Below, piece after piece: positions 7,882 to 16,064 of a stretch of DNA of 64,000 nt. The stretch comes from UBA8079 sp049601915 (GTDB lineage Bacteria; Pseudomonadota; Alphaproteobacteria; UBA6615). The position numbers and the translations under genes are program-made. How positions within the stretch are numbered: the stretch's first letter is position 1; each line of letters opens with the position of its first letter. The DNA is taken from contig JBMYRB010000001.1 of assembly GCA_049601915.1 (NCBI GenBank), forward strand, positions 620,001 through 684,000, written 5' to 3'. The notes beneath the pieces were generated by a model. It searched no databases. It had not been told where the DNA came from and worked only from the letters and a program-made list of their open reading frames with translations.

Positions 7882-9123
7882 ATGTCCGCTTCGATCAACA
7901 ATCACGGTTCACAGAACGCGTTGATCGACGGATTCACCCTGTATGCGCCGCCGCCCGAATTCTATGAGAGCCCTTATCCCTATTACAAAGCGCTGCGTGA
8001 ACTCGACCCGGTGCACGAAAATGCCGACGGGTCCTTCTATCTGACCCGCTACGAAGATGTGCGCCGCGTCTACCGGACCAAAGGCATGACGTCGGACAAG
8101 ACCGAGATGTTCACGAAGAAATACGGGCCGGGCCCGCTTCTGGAGCAGCATACCACGTCGATGCTGTTCAGCGACCCCCCCTACCACACCCGCATTCGCA
8201 ACCTCCTGCGCCATGCGTTTACGCCCCGGGCCCTGACCCAGCTCGAATTCCGGGTGGTTGAACTCGTCGACGGCCTGATCGAACGGTGCCGCGCCGATGG
8301 CGGGATGGACCTCGTGCTGGATTTTGCATTCCCGCTGCCGGTGGAGGTGATCTGCTCCATGCTCGGCATCGACGGGAGCGAACGCGAAAGGCTGCAGGAA
8401 TGGTCGCGGGAAATCCTTACGCCCCTGGAGCCGACGGCGACCCCGGAGATGATCGCGGCCGGCAACCGGGCGGTCAGCGAGTTTACAGCCTTCCTGCGCG
8501 ACCTCCTCGCAGAAAAACGGCGGAAGATGTCGCGCGGTGTGCGGGTCGGAGACATTCTCGAGGATCTGATCGAATCCCAGGAATCCGAAGAAGACCCTTT
8601 GACCGAGGATGAGCTCGTTCAGAACTGTATCCTGCTGCTCAACGGCGGCCACGAGACGACGACGAACCTCGTGGGCAACGGCATGAAGGCGATGTTCGAC
8701 AATCCCGACCAGCTACAGAAGCTGCGCGACGACCCGTCGCTGCTCACGGGCACGATCGAAGAAATGCTGCGCTTTGACAGCCCGCTGCAGATTGGCAACC
8801 GCGGCATCGCCGAGCCTTTCGAGGTCGGCGGCATCACGCTTGAACCCGGCACCCAGCTGCTCACGAGCATCGGCGGCGCCAACCATGACCCAGACGCCTT
8901 CGACAATCCGGAGGTTTTTGACATCACCCGCACTCCCAACAAGCATCTGGCGTTTGCCGCGGGCATCCACGCCTGTATCGGCGCGCCGCTCGCGCGCATG
9001 GAGGGCACGATTGCCATCGGCAAGCTGGTCGCCGCATTCCCCGACATGCAACGCGCCGGCCCCATCAGCCGGGGCGGCCGGGCCCGGTTCCGCGGCCTGA
9101 CCAGCATGCCCGTATCGATCTAA
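7882..9123 (+). CDS. Cytochrome P450 (bacterial class I type)
   Basis: A 413-residue P450 preceded by an AAGGAG ribosome-binding site. Landmarks are GGHETTTN in the I helix, ExxR in EEMLRFDSP, and HLAFAAGIHACIGAPLARME with the haem thiolate at Cys365. The FAAGIHxCIGAPLAR pattern is typical of soluble bacterial class I P450s fed by ferredoxin and ferredoxin reductase; neither is encoded in the window. A thiolase-like gene follows 26 bases downstream on the same strand, so the two are probably co-transcribed. That pairing is common in steroid, terpenoid and fatty-acid side-chain catabolism, but no other pathway gene is present here. Confidence 0.92.
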   Translation: MSASINNHGSQNALIDGFTLYAPPPEFYESPYPYYKALRELDPVHENADGSFYLTRYEDVRRVYRTKGMTSDKTEMFTKKYGPGPLLEQHTTSMLFSDPPYHTRIRNLLRHAFTPRALTQLEFRVVELVDGLIERCRADGGMDLVLDFAFPLPVEVICSMLGIDGSERERLQEWSREILTPLEPTATPEMIAAGNRAVSEFTAFLRDLLAEKRRKMSRGVRVGDILEDLIESQESEEDPLTEDELVQNCILLLNGGHETTTNLVGNGMKAMFDNPDQLQKLRDDPSLLTGTIEEMLRFDSPLQIGNRGIAEPFEVGGITLEPGTQLLTSIGGANHDPDAFDNPEVFDITRTPNKHLAFAAGIHACIGAPLARMEGTIAIGKLVAAFPDMQRAGPISRGGRARFRGLTSMPVSI

Positions 9124-9149
9124 TCGACAGACAAAGAGGAATCGCACTG

Positions 9150-10385
9150 ATGAGCGACATCTACATCGTCGGCGTGGGCATGACGCCGTTCGGCCGGTAT
9201 CTCGATCGCCCGATCAAGGAAATGACGCGCGCCGTTGTGACTGACGCACTGGCGGATGCCGGCGCGGACGTGGCCGACATCGAGGCGGCATGGTTCTCCA
9301 ACGCCACCCAGGCGATCCTCGAAGGGCAGGGGTCGATCCCCGGCGAGATCGCGCTGCGCAATATGGGGATCCAAGAAATCCCGGTGACCAACGTGGAGAA
9401 TGCCTGCGCCAGCGCGTCCACCGCGCTCTACATGGCCGCGACTTGGCTCGAGGCCGGGCGGGGCGGTGTTGCCCTGGCAGTCGGCGCGGAGAAGATGTTC
9501 CACGAGGACCGGGCAAAAATGTTCTCGGTGTTCGACGGCGGCTGGGATGTTCATGACGTGGCGGCCGCGACCGATCGTCTGCTGGCGCTGGGGCAGGGGG
9601 TCGACGACCCGGACGGAGAAAAAGACACCGGCCAGCGCAGCGTGTTCATGGATGTCTATGCGGCCCTGGCGAAATTTCACATGAAGTCTTTTGGCACCAC
9701 CCAGGCGCAACTCGCCGCCGTGGCCGCCAAGAACCACGCCCATTCCGCCTACAACCAGTTGTCGCAATATCGCGAAGCCATGTCCGTCGACGAGGTCATG
9801 GCCGGCCGCAAGGTGAGCTGGCCGCTCACCCTGCCCATGTGCTCGCCCATTTCCGACGGCGCGGCGGCGGCGATCATCTGCCGCGAGGAAGAGCTCGACC
9901 GCTTCGACCGGTCCCGGGCGGTAAAGATTCATGCGACGGCGCTGCGTACCGGTTCCGATCGTGACCCCCAGGAGTTCGACCGGCACGTCACCCATCTCGC
10001 CGCACGCGATGCGTATGAACGCGCCGGCCTCGGCCCGGATGATATGGATGTGGCCGAGGTTCACGACGCCACCGCATTCGCCGAGATCCAGCAGGTCGAG
10101 AATCTCGGCTTCTGCGGGTTCGGCGAAGGGGGTGCGCTGACAGAGAGCGGCGCCACCACCATTGGCGGCCGGATTCCAGTCAACCCTTCGGGCGGGCTTG
10201 AATCCAAGGGACACCCGGTCGGCGCCACCGGACTGGCACAGGTGTTCGAGCTGACCACCCAGCTGCGCGGCGAAGCGGGCGCCCGGCAGGTGCCGTACGC
10301 CAAATACGCAATTGCAGAGAATGGCGGCGGGTTCCACGGAATCGAAGAAGCAGTGGCCTGCGTGACCGTTCTCGGCCGCGACTAG
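9150..10385 (+). CDS. Thiolase-family protein (SCP-x/lipid-transfer type acetyl-CoA acetyltransferase)
   Basis: A 411-residue thiolase with an AGAGGA ribosome-binding site, 26 bases after the P450 gene. The nucleophile is Cys86 in NVENACASAS, the catalytic His is His355 in GGLESKGHPVGATG, and SPISDGAAA is the usual domain-linking segment. The sequence matches the lipid-transfer/SCP-x branch of thiolases rather than the tetrameric biosynthetic type. That branch includes steroid side-chain and branched-chain acyl-CoA thiolases, often partnered by a small DUF35 (OB-fold) subunit, which is absent here. With the P450 it suggests oxidation and then cleavage of a hydrophobic substrate. The exact substrate is unknown. 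Confidence 0.88.
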   Translation: MSDIYIVGVGMTPFGRYLDRPIKEMTRAVVTDALADAGADVADIEAAWFSNATQAILEGQGSIPGEIALRNMGIQEIPVTNVENACASASTALYMAATWLEAGRGGVALAVGAEKMFHEDRAKMFSVFDGGWDVHDVAAATDRLLALGQGVDDPDGEKDTGQRSVFMDVYAALAKFHMKSFGTTQAQLAAVAAKNHAHSAYNQLSQYREAMSVDEVMAGRKVSWPLTLPMCSPISDGAAAAIICREEELDRFDRSRAVKIHATALRTGSDRDPQEFDRHVTHLAARDAYERAGLGPDDMDVAEVHDATAFAEIQQVENLGFCGFGEGGALTESGATTIGGRIPVNPSGGLESKGHPVGATGLAQVFELTTQLRGEAGARQVPYAKYAIAENGGGFHGIEEAVACVTVLGRD

Positions 10386-10549
10386 TCATCAGCGGACAAT
10401 CCCCGCCAGCGCAGGGCACGCAGCACAAACTCTATTGTGCGGCGCACCTTTTCTGTCGGCAGCCCTACATACTTGGAATTTCGCGCCATACCGGGTAGGA
10501 CCCCGGCAAAGCCACCAATAACTGCGCTTGCTATTTGTGCGACGCACAA
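10382..10549 (-). pseudogene. Possible C-terminal relic of a TetR-type regulator
   Basis: A minus-strand frame of about 55 codons ends in the TAG shared with the thiolase stop region. It reads ASAVIGGFAGVLPGMARNSK and later VRRTIEFVLRALRWRGL. The pattern, a helix with small residues followed by a final amphipathic helix, is reminiscent of TetR-family ligand-domain C-termini. No HTH domain precedes it and the only possible start is a TTG. I consider it either a relic of a repressor for the P450-thiolase pair or a chance frame. Support is weak. Confidence 0.28.
10535..10549. promoter_or_regulatory. Perfect 15-bp palindrome upstream of panB (possible operator)
   Basis: The sequence TTGTGCGACGCACAA has two perfect 7-bp arms around one central base. 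It sits 70 bases before the panB start in an otherwise ordinary intergenic stretch. A related copy, TTGTGCGGCGCAC, lies 100 bases upstream at 10435-10447. Two similar dyads between the thiolase stop and panB are what a dimeric repressor's operators would look like. Which regulator binds is unknown. Confidence 0.45.
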
Positions 10550-10618
10550 TTAGCGTTTTCGCCGAATGAGAGCCAAACAATGGCCATGCCGGGAATCATC
10601 CGGCCGGGGGAAACGAAG

Positions 10619-11464
10619 ATGACCACTGCCACGCCAAAAGACGCGCCAGTCCGGCGCATCGGAGTCCCTGATCTGCGCGCCCGAAAGGGCTGCGCGCCCA
10701 TTGTCAGCCTGACCGCCTACACCGCGCCCATGGCCGAATTGCTCGATACCCATGTGGATTTCCTGCTCGTCGGCGATTCCCTAGGTATGGTGCTGTATGG
10801 CTTCGAATCTACCCTTCCGGTGACGCTGGATATGATGATCGCCCACGGCGCAGCCGTGGTGCGCGGCAGCTCACACGCCTGCGTCGTCGTCGATATGCCG
10901 TTTGCAACCTACGAAGCATCCCCCGCCGCGGCCTTCGAGGCGGCATCCCGGGTCCTCACCGAAACCGGCTGCGCGGCCGTCAAGCTCGAGGGCGGGGTCG
11001 CGATGGCCGACACCATCGCCTTCCTGGTCGCCCGGGGTATCCCGGTACTGGCCCATATCGGCCTGACGCCCCAATCATCGAACACCTTCGGTGGCTTCAA
11101 GGTCCAGGGGCGTGACAATGCACGGGCACAGCAAATTCGCGACGACGCGCACGCCGTCGCCCAGGCCGGCGCCTTCGGCGTGGTAATCGAGGGCGTGCCT
11201 GAATCATTGGGACGCGAGATCACCGCGGCGGTCGACATCCCGACCATCGGAATCGGTGCGTCGCCGGCTTGCGATGGCCAGATCTTGGTCACCGAGGATA
11301 TGGTCGGGATGTTCGGCGCCTACACGCCGAAATTCGTCAAACGCTATGCCGAATTGAACCCCCAGATCGAGACGGCGGCTGCGGCATATGCCAACGATGT
11401 TCGAGCCCGGGCCTTCCCCGGTCCGGAGCATGTTTTCGGCGACACAAAGCCCGTCGGCGATTAG
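10619..11464 (+). CDS. panB: 3-methyl-2-oxobutanoate hydroxymethyltransferase
   Basis: A 281-residue PanB, the first step of pantothenate synthesis: transfer of a hydroxymethyl group from methylene-THF to ketoisovalerate in the cytoplasm. Family features are ISLTAYTAP-like VSLTAYTAPMA, the Mg-binding DSLGMVLYG, KLEGG, HIGLTPQ, EGVP and IGIGASPACDGQILV. The ATG at 10619 gives the normal length and has a GGGGGA ribosome-binding site; ATGs further upstream add residues not typical of the family. panC starts 15 bases after its stop, so the two form the usual panBC operon. Confidence 0.95.
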   Translation: MTTATPKDAPVRRIGVPDLRARKGCAPIVSLTAYTAPMAELLDTHVDFLLVGDSLGMVLYGFESTLPVTLDMMIAHGAAVVRGSSHACVVVDMPFATYEASPAAAFEAASRVLTETGCAAVKLEGGVAMADTIAFLVARGIPVLAHIGLTPQSSNTFGGFKVQGRDNARAQQIRDDAHAVAQAGAFGVVIEGVPESLGREITAAVDIPTIGIGASPACDGQILVTEDMVGMFGAYTPKFVKRYAELNPQIETAAAAYANDVRARAFPGPEHVFGDTKPVGD

Positions 11465-11478
11465 GGGGGGCAGGCCGC

Positions 11479-12333
11479 ATGTCCGAGCTCGCGATCGTGC
11501 GTACCGTCAATGAGCTGCGCGAGACCATCGCCGGCTGGCGTCGTGCGGGCGAGGCCGTCGGCCTCGTGCCAACAATGGGCGCGTTGCACGCGGCCCATAT
11601 GGCGCTGGTCGACGAGGCGCGCCGCCATGCCGACCGGGTGGTGGCCACCATTTTCGTCAACCCCACCCAGTTCGGCCCCGAGGAGGATTTCTCCAGCTAC
11701 CCGCGCCGCGAGGCGCACGATATCGATACCCTGCAAGACCACCGTGTCGATCTGCTGTTCGCCCCGGGCGTCGAGGAGATGTATCCCGCCGGCTTCGAGA
11801 CAATCGTCGATGTGCCCGACATCAGCCAGGGGCTGTGTGGCGACCACCGGCCCGGCCACTTCGCCGGGGTCGCGACGATCGTCACAAAGCTGCTCCTCCA
11901 GGCGCTGCCCGACTGCGCTGTGTTCGGAGAGAAGGACTTCCAGCAGCTTCTGGTCATCCGACGGCTGACCCTCGACCTAGATATCCCGGTGCAGATCATC
12001 GGCCTGCCCACCGTGCGCGATGCCGATGGCCTCGCGGTCTCGTCGCGCAACGCCCATCTGAGCGCCGCCGATCGCGCGACCGCACCCGCCCTGCACGCCA
12101 TCCTGACCGACATCGCCCGCCGGGTGCAGGCGGAAGAAGCCGCGCCCGTTGCCTGCGCAGCCGGCCACGAGGCGCTCGCCGCGGCGGGCTTCTCGCCGAT
12201 TGAATATTTGGAGGTCCGCGCCGCCGACACCCTAGTGCCGGTTGATCAGGCGCCGGCAGGCACGCCCCTGCGCGTGCTGGCCGCCGCCTGGCTCGGCGAG
12301 ACCCGGCTTATTGACAATATTCCGGTCGGATAG
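11479..12333 (+). CDS. panC: Pantothenate synthetase (pantoate-beta-alanine ligase)
   Basis: A 284-residue PanC that joins pantoate and beta-alanine through a pantoyl-adenylate. Visible motifs are VPTMGALHAAH (the HIGH-like nucleotide motif), FVNPTQF, the KLL segment before GEKDFQQL, and SSRN (the KMSKS-equivalent). The start is the ATG at 11479 after a GGGGGG tract; the open frame upstream overlaps panB in another phase and is spurious. Cytoplasmic homodimer in known members. Operon partner of panB. Confidence 0.95.
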   Translation: MSELAIVRTVNELRETIAGWRRAGEAVGLVPTMGALHAAHMALVDEARRHADRVVATIFVNPTQFGPEEDFSSYPRREAHDIDTLQDHRVDLLFAPGVEEMYPAGFETIVDVPDISQGLCGDHRPGHFAGVATIVTKLLLQALPDCAVFGEKDFQQLLVIRRLTLDLDIPVQIIGLPTVRDADGLAVSSRNAHLSAADRATAPALHAILTDIARRVQAEEAAPVACAAGHEALAAAGFSPIEYLEVRAADTLVPVDQAPAGTPLRVLAAAWLGETRLIDNIPVG

Positions 12334-12350
12334 CCGCGAGCAGCGCCGAA

Positions 12351-13214
12351 CTATTCGTGGGGCACGTCGCCCTGGATGACGATGCGGTGCATCAGGCGGT
12401 GCTCAGTGTAGTCGAACAGGGCGTAGTGCAGGGACAGCCGGTTGTCCCACACGGCCAGGTCGTTGGACTGCCACTTGTGCCGATACTGGAACTCGGGCGT
12501 ACGTAGATAATCGAACAGATAGCGCAGCAGGAAATCGCTCTCGCGGCGGTCCATGCCCTTGATGAAGCTGGTCATGGATTCGTTGACGAAAAGGCCCTTC
12601 TTTCCAGTCACCGGATGTTTGCGCACCACCGGGTGCAGGGCGGGCACGTACATGGCTTGTTTTTCGCGCAGATAATCAGTGCCCTTGTCGGCATCATACA
12701 TTTCCGGTCGCGAGATCTCGGAATAGGGCTGATAGGAATCATGATAGGCCCACAGCCCGTCGACATGGGCTCGCATCCGGTCGGACAGCCCCTCATAGGC
12801 GGCCACCATATTGACCCAGACCGTGTCACCGCCGCGCGGCGGAATATCCTTGGCATAAAGCACGGTGCCCAAGGTCGGCCGCTCGGTGCCGACGAAATCC
12901 GTGTGCCACAGGTCGCGGGTCACATGCGGCGGATTGGACGCGTCATATTCCAGGATGTCGATCTCGGGGTTTTCCTTACTCTTCTCGAAACCCGACACCT
13001 CCGCCGGCTGCGGATCACCGAAGCGCCGCGCGAAGGCGACCTGCTGTTCGGGCGTGATGTCCTGATCGCGAAAGACGATCACGGTGCGATCGAGCAGCGC
13101 CTCGTGGATTTCGTCGAACTGCTGGTTGGTCAGGTTTTTTGAGAGGTCTATGCCTTCGATAATGCCGCCACAGGCCGGCGACATCTCGTGCAGACCAAAG
13201 CTCTCGAAGCTCAT
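12351..13214 (-). CDS. TauD/TfdA-family Fe(II)/2-oxoglutarate dioxygenase
   Basis: A 287-residue protein of the TauD/TfdA family (PF02668). The iron triad is His104 and Asp106 (WHTDF) plus distal His263 (DNRLSLHYA), and the 2-oxoglutarate-binding Arg is near 277 (LMHR). RVIVFRDQ-like VIVFRDQDITPEQQ and GDPQP near the N-terminus are also typical. Such enzymes hydroxylate sulfonates, phenoxyacetates, alkyl sulfates or carnitine-like compounds; nothing nearby (no transporter or sulfonate genes) points to one substrate. It is convergent with panC and followed at a distance by the HIT-his operon on the same strand. Confidence 0.9.
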   Translation of the reverse strand: MSFESFGLHEMSPACGGIIEGIDLSKNLTNQQFDEIHEALLDRTVIVFRDQDITPEQQVAFARRFGDPQPAEVSGFEKSKENPEIDILEYDASNPPHVTRDLWHTDFVGTERPTLGTVLYAKDIPPRGGDTVWVNMVAAYEGLSDRMRAHVDGLWAYHDSYQPYSEISRPEMYDADKGTDYLREKQAMYVPALHPVVRKHPVTGKKGLFVNESMTSFIKGMDRRESDFLLRYLFDYLRTPEFQYRHKWQSNDLAVWDNRLSLHYALFDYTEHRLMHRIVIQGDVPHE

Positions 13215-13278
13215 TACAATCCTCCGTACTCCCCATCTTTTATTTTGGCTAGCCGGGGGCGGGAAAGCAACTGGAAGC

Positions 13279-13656
13279 CTACTTGTCGAGCGGCTTGATC
13301 ATCCGGCCCAGATTCTGACCGCCGAAGATGTGCACATGATAATGGGGCACTTCCTGGCCTGAATCCGTGCCGTGGTTTGCGAGGATCCTGTAGCCAAGCT
13401 CGGCGAGGCCCAGCTCCCGTGCGACATGCCCCACCGCGCGCATGAAGCCGGCAATTTCATCATCTGACGCATTGGCGGTGAAGTCCTCGTTCGACACATA
13501 TGCGCCCTTGGGGATCACTAGCACATGGACCGCCGCCTGGGGGTTGATGTCGTCAAAGGCCAGCGCGTGGTCATCCTCGTAGACCTTGTTGCAGGGGATC
13601 TCGCCGCGCAGAATCTTCGCGAAGATGTTCTCGTCGTCGTAGGCCATGTCAGTCAT
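13279..13656 (-). CDS. Histidine triad (HIT/HinT-like) nucleotide-binding protein
   Basis: A 125-residue HIT protein with the catalytic HYHVHIF (His105, His107, His109) and the helical N-terminus IFAKILRGEIPCNKVYED typical of HinT. Family members hydrolyse purine nucleoside phosphoramidates. It is the last gene of the his operon. The ATG at 13656 overlaps the hisE stop by 8 bases; the ATG at 13647, just after it, is an alternative. A HIT gene directly after hisE is a recurrent alphaproteobacterial arrangement. Confidence 0.93.
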   Translation of the reverse strand: MTDMAYDDENIFAKILRGEIPCNKVYEDDHALAFDDINPQAAVHVLVIPKGAYVSNEDFTANASDDEIAGFMRAVGHVARELGLAELGYRILANHGTDSGQEVPHYHVHIFGGQNLGRMIKPLDK

Positions 13657-13981
13657 TTCGGTTGGCTTTCTCCGTTAGCCCGGACATGCCCTGGCGTTCG
13701 GCCAGCTTCGCCCAGACATCCTCCGGGCGCACACCCGCATCGGCCCACAAGACACACAAGTGATAAATCAGGTCCGCGCTCTCGGCCGCCAGCGCGTCGG
13801 GGCCCTCATTGAGCGCCGCGACGACGGTCTCGACGGCCTCCTCGCCTACCTTCTCGGCGATCTTTCCCGTGCCGCGCGTCAGAAGCTGGGCGGTATAGGA
13901 AAAATCCGGGTCGGCACCACGGCGCGATTCAATCACCGCGTAGAGCGCATCGACGATTTCCGCATTCATTTTATCGGCCAT
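13649..13981 (-). CDS. hisE: Phosphoribosyl-ATP pyrophosphatase
   Basis: A 110-residue MazG-fold HisE, step 2 of histidine synthesis (PR-ATP to PR-AMP). The metal-binding EKVGEEAVET and the later ESADLIYHLCVLW helix are diagnostic. The ATG at 13981 shares a base with the hisF stop (TGATG), indicating translational coupling; the frame's upstream TTG is not needed. It is separate from hisI, as is usual in Alphaproteobacteria; hisI is not in this window. Confidence 0.95.
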   Translation of the reverse strand: MADKMNAEIVDALYAVIESRRGADPDFSYTAQLLTRGTGKIAEKVGEEAVETVVAALNEGPDALAAESADLIYHLCVLWADAGVRPEDVWAKLAERQGMSGLTEKANRND

Positions 13982-14784
13982 CAAGAACCCTCTTTCTTTT
14001 GATCATCCCCGGTCACCGGCCGCACAGGAACACCCGCTGCCGCCATATGCGCCTTCGCCTCGCCCAGCGAGTGCTCGCCAAAATGGAAGATCGACGCCGC
14101 CAGCACCGCCGAAGCATGGCCGTCGCGCGCGCCCTCGACAAGATGGTCCAGCGTGCCGACACCGCCCGAGGCGATGACGGGAATGGTAATCGCATCGGCG
14201 ATCGCACGGGTTAGCGCCACGTCGAATCCGGACTTGGTGCCGTCCCGGTCCATGGAGGTGAGCAGGATTTCGCCCGCACCATAGTCTTCCATCTGCTGGG
14301 CCCACGCGACCGCATCGAGACCGGTCTGATTGCGGCCGCCATGGGTGAAGACCTCCCAGTTGCCGGCCACGCCTTCGGACTCCACAGCCTTGGCGTCAAT
14401 CGCCACGACAATGCATTGGGTGCCGAATTTCTCAGCCGCGGCGCGCACGAAATCGGGGTCGTTCACGGCGGCGGTGTTGATCGAGACCTTGTCGGCGCCC
14501 GCGAGAAGCAGGCGGCGAATATCCTCGACGGTGCGCACCCCGCCCCCCACGGTCAGCGGCATGAAGCAGGCTTCTGCTGTACGCGCGACCACATCGAAGA
14601 TGATATCGCGGTCTTCATGGCTGGCCGTAATATCCAGAAAACACAACTCGTCGGCCCCGGCCTGGTCATAGATTTGCGCCTGCTCTACCGGGTCGCCTGC
14701 GTCGCGCAGGTCGACAAAGTTGACGCCCTTCACCACGCGCCCGTCCTTCACATCGAGGCAGGGTATGATCCGCACCTTCAGCAT
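13981..14784 (-). CDS. hisF: Imidazole glycerol phosphate synthase, cyclase subunit
   Basis: A 267-residue (beta/alpha)8 barrel beginning MLKVRIIPCLDVKDGRVVKG, with the first catalytic Asp in CLDVKDG and the second in AIDAK. LTVGGGVRT and ASGGVGT are the phosphate-binding loops. With HisH it converts PRFAR and ammonia to IGP and AICAR. The ATG at 14784 overlaps the hisA stop (TGATG). The C-terminus carries a short polar extension ending in DDQKKEGS. Confidence 0.96.
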   Translation of the reverse strand: MLKVRIIPCLDVKDGRVVKGVNFVDLRDAGDPVEQAQIYDQAGADELCFLDITASHEDRDIIFDVVARTAEACFMPLTVGGGVRTVEDIRRLLLAGADKVSINTAAVNDPDFVRAAAEKFGTQCIVVAIDAKAVESEGVAGNWEVFTHGGRNQTGLDAVAWAQQMEDYGAGEILLTSMDRDGTKSGFDVALTRAIADAITIPVIASGGVGTLDHLVEGARDGHASAVLAASIFHFGEHSLGEAKAHMAAAGVPVRPVTGDDQKKEGS

Positions 14785-15524
14785 CACGTATCTCCCTGCA
14801 GGCGCGCCACCGCGGCGGCCAGATCGATCCGCCCGTCATAGATCGCGCGCCCGGAGATCACGCCGGCGATGCCATCGCCCTCGTGGGGCAGGAACATCTC
14901 GACATCCTCCAACGACGACACGCCGCCCGAGGCGATCACCGGGATCGAGATGGCCCGCGCCAACTCCACCGTCGCGTCCACATTCGGGCCCTGCATCGCC
15001 CCGTCGCGGTCGATGTCGGTATAGATTAGCGCCGCCACCCCGGCATCTTCGAACCGCCGCGCCAGCTCGTCCGCCCCCAAATCCGATGTTTCGGCCCAGC
15101 CCTCGACCGCGACCCGGCCGCCGCGGGCATCGATGCCCACCGCAACCTGGCCGGGATAGGCCAAGCAGGATTCGATCACCAGTTCCGGGTTCTTGACCGC
15201 CGCGGTGCCGAGGATGACCCGGTCGACTCCGTCGGCCAGCCAGCCCGCGACATGCTCGGGCGTGCGGATACCGCCGCCGAGCTGGAGGTGGACACCCGCC
15301 GCACGGGTGACATCAAGGACGCCGCGAACCGCATCGCCATTTACAGACTGCCCGTCGAAAGCACCGTTGAGGTCGACGATGTGCAGCCAGTCCGCCCCGG
15401 CCTCGATGAAGGCGCGCGCCTGATCGGCCGGGCTGTCGTTGAACACGGTGGCCGCGTCCATGTCGCCGCGCAACAGGCGCACACACGCACCGTCTTTGAG
15501 ATCAATCGCAGGAAACAGAATCAT
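14784..15524 (-). CDS. hisA: ProFAR isomerase
   Basis: A 246-residue (beta/alpha)8 barrel homologous to HisF. The start MILFPAIDLKDGACVRLLRG has the catalytic Asp8; the second acid is in YTDIDRDG. Phosphate loops are LGGGIRT and ASGGVSS. It catalyses the Amadori isomerisation of ProFAR to PRFAR. It follows the GNAT gene by about 25 bases and is coupled to hisF downstream. Confidence 0.96.
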   Translation of the reverse strand: MILFPAIDLKDGACVRLLRGDMDAATVFNDSPADQARAFIEAGADWLHIVDLNGAFDGQSVNGDAVRGVLDVTRAAGVHLQLGGGIRTPEHVAGWLADGVDRVILGTAAVKNPELVIESCLAYPGQVAVGIDARGGRVAVEGWAETSDLGADELARRFEDAGVAALIYTDIDRDGAMQGPNVDATVELARAISIPVIASGGVSSLEDVEMFLPHEGDGIAGVISGRAIYDGRIDLAAAVARLQGDT

Positions 15525-15548
15525 GGTCAGCCTTCCGAGAAATCCCGA

Positions 15549-16064
15549 TCAGAGATTCTTGGTGTAAAAATAACCTTCGACATATTCGCCCGCGACCCGC
15601 GCATATCGCGGCAAGGTCCCCCAGCGCACATAGCCGCTTTCTTCGTAAATCTGTATGGCGCGCTCCTGGGTCGAACGCACGTCAAGATTGAGCACCGTGT
15701 AGGCCTCGCGCCGGGCCAGCTCCTCGCACGCCACAAGCATCCCCGGCGCCAGCCCGTGGCCGCGCGCCCAGGGGGCCACGAAGAAGGTCGAGACGCTGAC
15801 GGCGAAAGACTGGGCCTCGCTGCTCGCGCGCGGCCGGTTGAACTGCACCGACCCGGCGATCACACCATCGAGCCGGCCAACAAACACCGTGCGTCCCGGC
15901 ACCAGCAGGTTGCCCCGCCAATAGGCCTCCATCACGTCGCGCCGCGGCGGCGCCAGCCAGCCGAAGCCGCCACCCGCAACGATCGCGGCTTCAGCCGCGT
16001 CACACAAATCGGCAAGGTCGTTGCCGCGATATTCCGACAGCCGCTCGATCTGGGTATCGGTCAT
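15549..16064 (-). CDS. GNAT-family N-acetyltransferase
   Basis: A 171-residue single-domain GNAT protein. The acetyl-CoA pyrophosphate loop is approximated by FVAPWARGHGLAPGML (about residues 95-112), followed by the usual LNLDVRSTQERAIQIYEESGY, where a helix and a final strand end motif B. The ATG at 16064 overlaps the hisH stop as ATGA, so it is translationally coupled; the ATG at 16073 is an alternative. Its place between hisH and hisA is conserved in some alphaproteobacteria, but there is no evidence that it acts in histidine synthesis. Substrate unknown. Confidence 0.88.
   Translation of the reverse strand: MTDTQIERLSEYRGNDLADLCDAAEAAIVAGGGFGWLAPPRRDVMEAYWRGNLLVPGRTVFVGRLDGVIAGSVQFNRPRASSEAQSFAVSVSTFFVAPWARGHGLAPGMLVACEELARREAYTVLNLDVRSTQERAIQIYEESGYVRWGTLPRYARVAGEYVEGYFYTKNL

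Noticed and set aside
9120..10337. 405-codon open frame antisense to the thiolase gene
   Set aside because: It mirrors a well-supported gene, has no recognisable domain and shows composition typical of antisense frames in GC-rich DNA.
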